The notes below the pieces were generated by a model that ran no database searches, had not been told where the DNA came from, and worked only from the letters and a program-made list of their open reading frames with translations. A DNA stretch of 64,000 nucleotides from positions 3,472,001 through 3,536,000 of the forward strand of contig NC_071668.1 of assembly GCF_028554725.1 (NCBI RefSeq). Direction: 5' to 3'. The DNA comes from Zeugodacus cucurbitae (lineage: Eukaryota; Arthropoda; Insecta; Diptera; Tephritidae). Numbering within the stretch: the stretch's first letter is position 1; the number at the start of each line of letters is the position of its first letter. Below are positions 34,101 to 46,100 of this stretch, piece by piece. The translations under genes were made by a program, and so were the position numbers.

Positions 34101-37100
34101 TACAATTAATTTTGGTGGAGTATTGACCGTTCCTTAAATCGCTAAAATAATCCACATACAACAACTACATACACATATACAGACATACATACAAATGCAA
34201 TTACATACATATGTACATATATGTATAGAGCGTGGATATGCCGCAGCTTCTTGGGTGTTAAATGAATAATTAGCGTATTATGCATGGAAACATATGAGTT
34301 ACACTCTCCACCACGAATAATGATTTTGAGCCAATATAAGATAAGCGGAATTTCACTTTTGTTTTGTTTTTTTCGTTAAATGATTTGTATTTGAAAGGCA
34401 TTAGCATTAGATTGATATTGGCATTAGAATATTTATTTACTCTTATTACACATTTTCAATTGTCTTTTTAATGATGCGAAAATAATAATTATGAGCACAA
34501 AATAAATCATTATTGCATAATAATGGGTTAACGAAAGTAAATCAAGAGCAGACACCAAAAAGAGAAATATAACAGATGCAATAAATAAAGTTATGTGTAC
34601 ATATGTATAATCGTTCTAAATGAAATATAGATTTATAAGCGGTTATATGTGAAGCGTATGAACTAATTTATAACTAATTGATTTTACCATTTTCATCTTA
34701 ATACCACCTAGTAAGTTGGGATGTGCCAATACTTTGCGTACAAACTAATTTTGTAGGGAGGTTACACTTTACAATTACACATACTAATAAAAAACTTTAA
34801 AATTATGCTATTTTAGCTAATATTATTAGTATCTAGTTAGAGAGCTTTAACGAAAGCTTTCACTTTTTGGTTGAAGCTTTCACCAAAAGCTTTCATTTTT
34901 TTCTCAAGCTTTCACTAAACTATATTTTTTTGTAAAACTTTCACTTTTGTATTAAAGCTTTCATCAAGCTTTCATTTTTTCTAAAGCTTTCACAAAACTA
35001 TATTTTTTTGCAAAGCTTTCACTTTTGTTTGAAAAGCTTTTCGGTGAAAATCTTTTTCTTTTCGATAAAAGCTTTTAACAAAAGCTTTCACTTAGCTTTC
35101 ATTTGTTCTAAAGCTTTCACTACACTTTCATTTTTATATGAAAGCTATTCTAAAGCTTTCATGGTTATTATAGTCTAATTCATTTATTTTGTGAGGCGCG
35201 CCTTTTTTTGTCGCGCCACTAATCATCACTAGTAGTGGGGGAAGTACAACGCACATGAAATGCACACACACGCACGCAAGCACGCACATTGAACACCGAA
35301 AAAGACGACAGCAAAAACAATAACACACATATACATACATACATAAGAATTGATTAGTTAGACATAGGTATGCAAGTGTGGTATACATATATGAGGATAT
35401 ATCGACAATGGATTTATTTCAACTTAGGATCGGTTTGTACAAGGTGATTAAAAAAAAAGTGGTGAAACGGTTTTTGATGTTCGAGAAAACGATTTGAAAA
35501 ATGTCAGCTTCTTGCGAAAGCTTTAAAGCTGGCGTTTATATTTTGCTCGAATTTGGAAAAGGAGTAAGCTTGATTTAGGATTAAGCTGTAAAGCTTGACT
35601 TTTGAAAATAAAAGTTTCCAAAAAAGCTCTAAAAGCGTTTTGAAAATAAGAGCTTCCAAAAAAAGCTCTAAAAGCGTTCGATTTTAATAATATCGGGTAT
35701 CTATTTTCATATTGAGGAGATATAATTTTGTATGCGACATGATACAAATTTTTAAACATACTTTAAAGCTTTTTGTTTTTCTTTTTTTATGAAGTTTTTG
35801 GTTCAAAATTTTTATGGCTTTTATTTTGGTATTAAAAAGCGTGGTAGTTCTTGTAAATTACAAAAGTAAATTTGAACTAAAATCTCTATGTGAACAAAAA
35901 GCTTTTTTAAAGCTTTTTTTTATAAAATTACATTTCTGAGATTTATTTTTTTTTTAAGGTTGTTAGCAGCAAAAATATTTATTTTTTCTTTATTCTAAAA
36001 ACCAGCTAGTGTTCTGCAAAATATTGTGAGCTTTAAAGCTTCGGTAGCATTTTAAGTAAAATTGAAAATCATAAATGGAATTTTTAGTTACAGAGCTTTC
36101 AGTCGAGTGCGCGTCTATTTGAAGGAAAACAAACACAGAAATCTAAATCTGATGAAAGGAAACTCGTAAAGCAAACATTTTAAAGTAGAAGTTAAGGAAA
36201 GTAAAATGCAATAGAAATCATGACAATTTACGGCATTTGTACGTGTGTGTAATCTTCAATGTACTAGTAGTATGTGATGCATGAAGTATGGCAAACGCAT
36301 GTAAGTGGGTGTGTGTGTGTGTGAGTCGATGTGAGTTTGTCAAAATGGCGCAAGTTTCATGTAAGAGTGCTTTGATGATTGTGCTTTTCTAAACTAAGTC
36401 AAAAGAAATCGGTGATTTGTACGCCTTTTCTTTTTTTGCGCGCGCGCGCAATTTTTCAACGCTTTTCCAATTCAAGGCGCTGAGCGTCGAGTCGTAACCG
36501 TTATATGAATTTCATCACCATTTGCTTTTCATTTCTTTTGCTGCAAAATAGTTTGTGGAAGAAATTTATGAAAAAAATTATGTGTAAGTCATATAAAATG
36601 GGCGCGGGCGCGTCTTGCGGCGCTGGCGATTTGAAGGGAAAAGACTTAAACAAGCAGCACACATTGACACACGAAATGCAACTAAATGTTAAAACTTACC
36701 CCATTCACAGAACACTTGTACTTAGCTTTTCATATTCTCTTTGTTTGTTCGTTTGTTTGTTGTAAAATCCAGCTTTTGACTTTTTGTTTTTGCTTTTCAT
36801 TGCTTTATTGCTGTTAGTTGGGATGCCCGAAAGTGCTCAGTGGCAAATGTGGTCGTACGTGTTGTAACAAAAACTGACCTTACGAGCCTGTCTGCCTGCC
36901 CTGCTCACACCTAGCAGTCTCTCGAGTTGCCGTTAGCGCGCTCGCTCGCTTTGTCGCTCTTGAACATTGAATTATCGTTTTTTTTTTCTTAAAAGGTTTT
37001 AGGTTGCCAAACAGAATTCGGCAATTTCAGATCCTAAATTACATACACCTCGGAGGCGCCCCAAAAGGTTTAAATGACGATCTCACAGACATTACGAGCA

Positions 37101-40100
37101 AAGGCGGGCGCCGTGGCCTCATGTGCTGCATGAGCGCCCGTTATCCGAAGTGTATGTAAAGTTTATCGAAATGTGCTGAATATTATTTCAAAAATTTCGC
37201 AAAACTGTTTGGTTCGTTTCGAGCAAAAATTGCAGCAATATGCATGTAAAACATTTAATTTAACATTTGTGTGACTCAAGTGAGTTGGAAATTGCATGCA
37301 AATAAATTTTTATTTTAGTTTGAGTTGAGTTTATTGTACGACGCGATCATTTCTATCAGATGTCGTTTGGGCCTTGATTTTACCACCTTTGTGCGTGAAT
37401 TGTTTACAAAAAACGTCTGCCCATTTCGTTCAGGCACCTTTACCGGCAATGAACTTAGTTCTGGGCAGAAACAACGACGAAGAAACTAAGAACACGCCTC
37501 AATAATACGGGTAAAGGTGATTTCATTTTCAACATTTCAAACAATGTTTTCTTGTTTTTTTTTTCTCAGGTAATAAAGCCTGCCAAAAAAATTGAGTATT
37601 TCGAATTTGCTCTGGCCGCCAAGCAATGCTTTTTATGTGTTTAGAAGTCTCGACTTTGGTTTCAATTAAGTACGCGTGCGATTTCTTTAATTCATCTACT
37701 TGTACTTGGTACATAGTTATATGTATGTATTGCAAAGTATTTACACGCTAGTTGTTTTGTGTAATTGTAATTGTAATTGTATGTTTTTTAGTAGTTTTAA
37801 GTATAATTCGAAAGTATATTGCAAAAGGTAACATAACCAATATAAACAACTAAATCATAGCTAAATATCAAAGTATAAATATAGTTATACCAAAAATAGT
37901 TATAGAATCAGCATAACTGGGTCGAATGTTTTAGCAAAACTCAGAATTAAATATTTCCCTAATACAGCAATATTTCTTCAGACAGTGACCTAGACTAGTC
38001 AATGTATTCTAATTTACATATACCTTTCACCTATATCAATCGAATTCTGCACTACCTTTGTTTTCACAACGAAAATTTGAGAGAGTGGGGGAATGAGAAA
38101 AAGAGAGATAGATAGAGAGAGAGTGAAAGAGAGATAGAGTGGGCGAGAGAGAACGATAATAATACAAATCAAGATCTACATTGATTCATATAATGCTACT
38201 ATCCTCACTGCTTCTATAATCAAATAGTCTTATTAGTCTAGTAATTAGTCTCCTAAAAGTCATCTTCAGCTTTCCCTTTATATCGAACCAATTATTAGTC
38301 TATTTAGTCTAGTCTTATTAGTCTAGTAATTAGTCTCCTAAAGCCATCTTCAGCTTTCCCTTTATATCGAACCAATATTCAGTAACATTTCGATGACTTT
38401 GAATAAGACAGAGTCGGGTTTCCAGAATCCGAACCATACCGGATTTAGATACGACAAAGCAAGGTCCATCTCCTCCTCTATGGAATCTTTCCGTCCAATT
38501 AACAGCAATTAATGCTTCTAGATATGACCTATGATCTCTAAAAATATTTAACTGTAATTAGGTCAACATTCATAGTTTGATTCCTTTCATTTTCAACTCC
38601 AATACTTAAGTGCTTCTGGTGCTATAGGTCTAAAACTTTGCTTCCGCCGTTTTTTTGTAAATTTAAGTTTTTTTTTGTAAAAAACGGTTACAAATGACGA
38701 GGATTCGGCTCAAAAAGTGACATTTTCAGTTGAGAATAAGTTTGGGATGCAAACAGATCTCTACAAATATTTTGTTGGGTTAATGTTGACACAAATGTCC
38801 AAGAAAATCGATTTAATGGACAAGTGCTTGACCCTAGAGACGTCTATTGGAAAACGGCGGAAGCAAAGTTGTAAACCTAATATTTCTTCTTGTCTATGTA
38901 TATTAAATGGTAACTAGTTCTGATTCTCAAATAAGTGGTCCAGTGGGGATTCTCTAGCTAGATCGTTACTGCAATAATAATTTAGATACATACTTATCTT
39001 CTTCTCTCACACACTTTACTGTAACTCTAGTAAAAAATAATAATATTTCTGGGTGCTATATTTGTGATAGTCTTTAACACGATCCTCTATGACAACTATT
39101 TAAAGCTTTTGTAAACTTTTAGACTAATACATATTTAGTAAATTAGTGATGTTACTATCTGCGAAGAAAACAGTTTTAAATTAATAAATTTAATTCAATA
39201 AAATTCGCAGAAACTAAACTTTAATGTCATAAATTCTTAAATAATGCTTGTATATATAAATAATATAGAAAATCTGGCATGCACCGTTAGTTAGTTCTTA
39301 GTATGTTAACAAAAATCTCTCAGCTTAAATATATTTCTAGAGATTAAATTAAAGGTAAATTATTATATTTTGATCAGGAAAGGGAATGAAGATTGAAAAG
39401 TAAAGAAAAAAGAACACAAGGAAAGTCTACAAATGAGAAAGAGCACAAAATTTACTTCTGCAATACGAAGCTAGACACTTTAATGGAACAAAAATTGCTT
39501 GGGTTCCTGACTAATTGTACCATATAACTATCAAAGTTGCCATATCAGTGAAAAATCACTACCATTTCCACAATGATTTAATCATTAAAGAGCAAAATGC
39601 AATTTTGCACAACAAAACATTGAAACTAAATTTAATCCGCAACAAAGCGCATAAATATTATATACGCCTGGTTTTCGACTGCAGTTGGTGCTGATTTCAA
39701 TTACGGCAAAACGGCCAAAGTGAAAACGCTTAGACGTGAACTGTGAAATTCCAGTGAGGACATTGCGGTCGCATATTTCGAACTGTTCGCATTTAAATTG
39801 TTTGGCGGTTTGTTGGTGGCAAAAACCAACGAAATGTTGAGTGCCAGCGTTGTTATTGCTGCTGTTGTTGCGTCGCGTACGCTTGAGTGTTGCGCGGTGA
39901 CAACTCCGCTGCGGTTTGCATTCAGCATTCAGCTGTCGAATAAAATTTAATTCAACACTAAAATGGCACAATCACGTATTTCATTGCTGATTGCATTTGA
40001 TTTTGCATTGAAAGCGCGCTACTCATTTCCATGCGCTTATACTCCTTTATTATTACTGTTATAATTTTTATTTTCCAATTTTTTTTTTGTGTTGGAATTA

Positions 40101-43100
40101 TGCTACGCTGGAATTTAAATGTGAGCTTGCAATGAAGGTAATTGCGATTGACATTTTTAATGCGAAATGCGGAAATCGCTCGTTGCAGTTAAAATAATTT
40201 CCGAGTTTATTGTGGATAAATACATTTTTTGGAATTTTTTCATATTTTTGTGGCAACATTTGTACGTGACAATTAACTCGAAACTAACGTTGATTATTAA
40301 TTTGAGTGGTAAATTGTATTGGTAATATTTTGTGGGATAAATTCGATATAATTATTCAAGTAAATTTAATCCTTGCTGAAATTCATTATGCCGTCGACTG
40401 TTGCACCGACATTCAGGGTCTTCAATCATTCGTGGATTTAATCAAAAATCACTTTGAAAGTCACAAGTTTGTAGAGAACAGACATACTGACATACTGCTA
40501 CCAAATATATACTCATCGAGTCTGGTAAAGTACGGAATCGAACTGACTTGTCCAAAATTTAGGTGCTAGAGTCTTCTGGGTTCATTCCAAGTTTCCTATA
40601 AGGTATATAGATCCAAGGAAGTCATTCTATGATATTTGTTTGCTCCAGCGTTAGAGAATTTGATTGGCTTTAGTCAAGGTTTGTATTTTTGGCAAGATCT
40701 CAAAGTTCAAGCAACTCACCGGACCAAAATTTGAGTACTATAACTCTCTGAGTTCAACCAAGCTTACTGTAAAGGTAAATGGATCAAAAAGAGTATTTAT
40801 TAAACACTTTTTTACTTCAAAGTTAGAGAATACTATTGAATTTACTCAGCGATTTTGCTTTCGGCGAAAATTGGCAACATGGCAAACCTCATACAAGCAA
40901 CCCAGTAGGAATCATTTCACGAAATTTAACTATGGTCTTTAAAACCTGAAATGTCTTATTGGAAAAATCTTATTGGACATCGAAACGTAAAATCAAATTG
41001 CCTGCTTTTGAGAAATGTGCACTAGTGACATAACTAGTTAATTTTTCATTTGAAACTAGTTCCAAACAAGACTATAACTAGTTGTTTCGACTGCAGGGAA
41101 ATTATTCTCTATCGGGCTGTGCTCTCCTGGACAACAAAAGTAATAATAAATAAATTGAACTAATTGCAAAATTACAGCTAATATTATAATTATCAAAATT
41201 CAATTACACCAATTAAAACTAAATAAATCAAATTATGAATACAATATCAATTAAAGTAAACGCTGTTGGGTAGTGTGTTGAAAAGCAAAAATATACAAAT
41301 AAAATTAAAATTAGTAAATTTTAACTGCAATTAATGAAAATTAATCAAAATTTTGTACTCATTATTATTAGTATGCGTTTAACTACTCGTTGTTTAAGCC
41401 AATTATTGCTCCAAAAAAAGGTAAATTTGTTAATCTATAAATTTAATTTTCGTTTTAATTGTGTTTTTAATTAAGCAAAAGTCGAAATCAGTCACGTATT
41501 ACCGCAATTTTAATTAACTAATCAACGGTAATTGCTGTATGAATTGTTAGTATTATATAACGGCGGCATTTTGCTGTTTTTTTTTGTTTTTTTTTTTTTT
41601 GAATTTTAATTTTTTGTTCGCCAATGTCAAACTATTGGAACACAAAAAGTGAGTTTAAATTTATTTTCCAGTACTTTACAAACGAAAACTACATATTCAA
41701 ATATACACAATTATAAGTAAGAAATTACTGTTATTAAGCGCTACATTTATCAAGGGTTATAAGTTGTTTTTGTTTTTGGTATTTTTTTCGTTTTTTTCAT
41801 CGAAATAATAAAAATTAGATTAAGCTTTCAATTTAATTAAGCGATAAAGTGGAAATATTAATTGGCAATTTTTACGCAAAAAAGTTAATTTTCATACATT
41901 AAGTAGGCCCTTTTTGGGGGAAATTAATACGCAATAAAAATTTTAATTGAATCTCACAAAAAACATTTACGTATATATATCTATATATATATATATTAGC
42001 GTTATAAAGTACTCGCTGTGGTGAGACCAGCAGCACGGGAACGCAACGCAACCGGTGGCACAGTGGAGCGCAGCGTTTTATGGCCCACACAGTGGCCGAC
42101 GCAAAGCCGGCGTAATCAGCGCAACAAGCGCCACCATTAGCTGCCGCTTGCTGTCAACAGCGCCGCCATTTCATTGCCGCCACCAATGTCGCCCACATAC
42201 TGCGCTCAACTGGCACGACACTTGCAACGCATTAAAGAGTGCGCCTGCACGTGCTCTCGTGCGTTCCCAATTGCTGGTCATCATCAAAAACCATTTCGTT
42301 TAATTTTTTTTTTCTGTTTTTGTGCATTCGCTTTTTACACTTGCTACACTGGGTAGTTGCAGTTTTTTACCTTTTTCCTGTTTTCGTCGTTTACGTTTAT
42401 TGCAAATTTTTACGGCACAAACCGATAAAATGATCGCAACAATAAAAAACAGGATGCCCCCAACGACACCGGCTGTTATTGCTTTATGCTTGACACGTGC
42501 CGGCACCGGAAATTTCACTTCATCGCTGGACTCGTAGGATTTTTCCGAATTAGCTAAGACGCGAAAATAATACGTACGACCGCCGACTAAATTCTTAACT
42601 AAATATTGCGTCTCCTCCGGCCGTATTTGGCCGCGATTCAGCGTCTTCCACTGGGCATCGGTGCGATATTTGATGGTGTAGAATTTAACGATATGGGCAC
42701 GTTCCAGTGGCGCCTGCCATGAGATGAGAAAACCATTCGAGACCTCTGTGACGGTTAGATTGCGTGGTGGACCAGGTTTGGGACCTAAATATGAGGAAAA
42801 TATTGGAGGGTTAAAATGAGAAAAACGTGTTAATAAAATTGTATAATTGAGTTGAAGAGGATACATGCATTATATAAAATATAAACTAAAAATAAAATAA
42901 ATTTTTATTTTTTCATAAAAAAATTATAAAAAATTATCGATAAACTGTTTTGAAGCTCTTCGTTACCTGAGTTGTAGACATGACAAAGCATTAAAGCAAT
43001 ACTTTAGAAATTCAGTATTTTTATAAAGCGAAAATTCAGTTAAAATAATTATTTTTGAAAAAAAAAAATTAAAGAGCTTTTTGAAAAGACCCTTGGAGCT

Positions 43101-46100
43101 TTTGAACAGCTTTCATTAATAATTAATATTTTTTTATTAAAATTAAAAATTATTATTTTTGAAAATAAATAAATAAAAGAGCTTTTTTAAAAGCCCCTTG
43201 GCGCTTTACAAACGCTTTCTTTAATAAAAATATTTTTTTTATTATAATTAAAAATAATTATTTTCAAAAATAAAAAATAAAAAGAGCTTTTTGAAAAGAC
43301 CCTTGAAGCTTTTGAAAAGCTTTCTTTAATAAATAATTATTTTCTATTTTTTACAATGATTAAAAATAATTATTTTTGAAAAAAAAAAAATTAAAAACTT
43401 TTTGTAAAGACCCTAGGAGCTTTTGAAAAGCTTACTTAATTGCCAACCTTGTGTATAATAAACTAACTAAACTCATTATCTGAAATATAGTGCACATATG
43501 AACACTTCAATAGTTCACCATTTACCCACAAAACTTTTGGCATATGTAAAGCTTACAAATTTTTGTTTAAAGCTGAGTCTTTCTAACATGCTTTAATTAA
43601 CCTAATTAAAAATTTGTGGGCAACCTTTTTACGCATGCACAAAGACACTTATGCAAAAAAGACGCTTTCAATACGTGAATGATGCTCAAAGCACAAACTC
43701 ACTCATACCTTTGCTTTATCTCCGAAACTTTGCTGAGCTTTTATGACTTTGCATTTGAAATTTTATTTGATTTTTATTTAAAACAGCTTTGATTGCTGCT
43801 TGTTTGCTTACAACAGCAGAATTTTTAATGTTCTGCTTCAAAATTTGAAATAAAAAATGGAAATTTTATAAGCTCAGTTACTGAAGTGCTTCGGTAAATA
43901 AGGGTCTTTAGAATACACATAACTGTTTACACACAGTTATTTATATATTTCACATGCGTTGCCTGTGTATTCACGCATATTGTGGTTAGCCATTTACAAG
44001 CCATAATAATGTGCAGTAATTTGTAAACAGAAAAAGCACAAAAGCTTTATCAGCACTCGCTTTATAAGCATAAGTGCATGCCTCTTACCTCTTCTGTGCA
44101 AATTAAACAAAACATAAAATTAAAAACTTTCGCAATTACTTGTTTGAGACCAGCTGTATGCTGAAGCTACTTAAACTTAAGTATGTGTGGTAAGTGGAAA
44201 GCTTACAGATAAATAACCTTGACTTGGAGGTCATGCTATGCTAAGGTTTTTGCAGCTGAAGTGATCAGTAGGGCTGGGAGTGGTATATGAACTGAAGTAC
44301 ATTCATTTACATGTGATATTTCGAGCTATTTAACTAAAAGCTCTCAAAGGTTGAATCAAAAGCTCTACAGGGCACATGTAAGCTTTTTTCTCAGTATCAC
44401 CGAAATTTCATCAATAAAATGAACGAAATTTTCTGCAATTCTTAATATTTATCCAAAATAAATTTCACAATCATCAAAAGCTTTCCAAGCGCCTAACAGA
44501 AGTATATTAAAGTACCGGATATTTCAGCACTTTCATAGGTAGATTTGTGGCGCTACGAGAGTGCTCCGTTGTAAACGTGGCGAGCATAAAATGTTAACGA
44601 ATTTCAGTTGCCAAAAATGTCGTTGTTACAGCGCAAGAGCACCCCCACTCCTCCCCCATAATACCGCAAACGCGCTCGGGTCTTCCTTCCGTAATATACA
44701 CAGCATAAATTCTCGAGCTGCTAAGATGTGTGTAAACACGCTGCATACAAATGTAAACAGCAATTGTTATGACAACAATGTAGCCAAGCGGACAGCAAAC
44801 AACGGCAGTAATAAAGCAGCAACAAAAATAACAAAAGCAAAAGAACAACAAACACAAATGTGCAATGCACGCAGAAGGACGACACGAAGTTTGGCGGAAA
44901 TGTCACAAAACCGAAAATGTTATTTATGGCTGCAGTGGCAAGCGAGCGAGGTCATAAAAGGGTCAGAAATGGAAGGCAGAAAAGAAACTGAGACGCAGCA
45001 ATAAAGGAGAGGATAAAAAAGAAATGAAAAAAAAAATGTTACAGGTGTGTGTGTGTTGCTGAGGCGCGCGGCTGAGGCGGCTCAAGTATAATGATGCCTA
45101 CTCATTCGCAGCAAGCGCGCGCTCACACACACACACACGCGCGCACTCATAAATTTTTTAGTTTACTGCAGCGCACCATTCGCAACGTCGTTCTGCAAGT
45201 GCCGCCTGCAATTTAGAATGCCAGCGCAACGCGACAAGCGACAGGACATAAACACGAGTTGAGCGCGCTTTGTTTGCTGTCACATTTACTTTACTTGGCG
45301 CAATTACTGTTGTTGTTGTTGTTAGGGCTGATATTTATGATTTTTCTGTTTTTCATGTGTTTGCGCTTTCTTTAAGGCAACCAACTGCTGGCAGGCGCGC
45401 AGCGGAACTTGAAACTTAATTGCGCGCTACAGCGGCAAAGGCAGTGTGCCAGGCGCGCTCCCTTCCCGCGCCGCCAAGAGTGGCGCTAAACGCGGGGGTT
45501 TTGTGTTAGTTGTTCCACCAGCTAACGAGTCAATGGTATATAGGCAGTCAACCCAGCAAAGCCGCGTTGACCTTTCACATTCAAGCCTGCTGTCTTGCAG
45601 TTAACGGCGCTATAGCGCTTAGGCATGTAGGCGAGCATTTGTGTGTGTGCGTGTGTGCCCTCGCCTTGGACATAAATTTATGATAAGCATGCAAACATAT
45701 GCATGTGCAAGCCAGCTAGCAGACCAGCGTCATATGCGCATTAGTTTATCGCTTAAAGTTAGTATGCAGCGCGCGCGCAAGGTCACACCAGGGTGCCGCA
45801 GGGCGTATGAGTGACTTTTTTGTACGACGGCGTTGGCATAAATTAGCGCTGACGTGTTACGGTCGTCGAATATTTGCATTAAGTGCATGCTATGAGTTGT
45901 CTGAAGATTTAAGGCGACTGCCTGTGAATTTAAATTTAAAATATATTATAGATGGGTTGCCACCTGTTTAATATTTTTTTAAATTAAATTTTATTTTATT
46001 TTTTCGAAGTTATAACAAATAAATAAAACATTAAATTAATAGGTTTGAAAGAATATTTTTATAAAGGTTGCCACCTTTTTTTGTCGAAAATATTTTTCAG

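Larger units (their letters stand above)
34083..42370 (-). other. tutl: tutl intron of 8.3 kb
   Basis: AT-rich. It contains the AAAGCTTT array (34840-35165), a GC-rich block with a hairpin (36840-37160), a 90-bp tandem duplication (38227-38375), a mariner-derived MITE (38625-38880) and a GC-rich block next to the membrane exon (42010-42300). No further exon was convincing. Confidence 0.6.

Noticed and set aside
39585..39971. 128-codon minus-strand frame in a tutl intron
   Set aside because: No ATG at its start, no recognisable domain, phase unrelated to tutl exons.
44561..45004. 147-codon plus-strand frame in a tutl intron
   Set aside because: Starts at a non-ATG codon, is Asn/Thr/Lys/Gln-rich without domains, and has no splice or promoter context.
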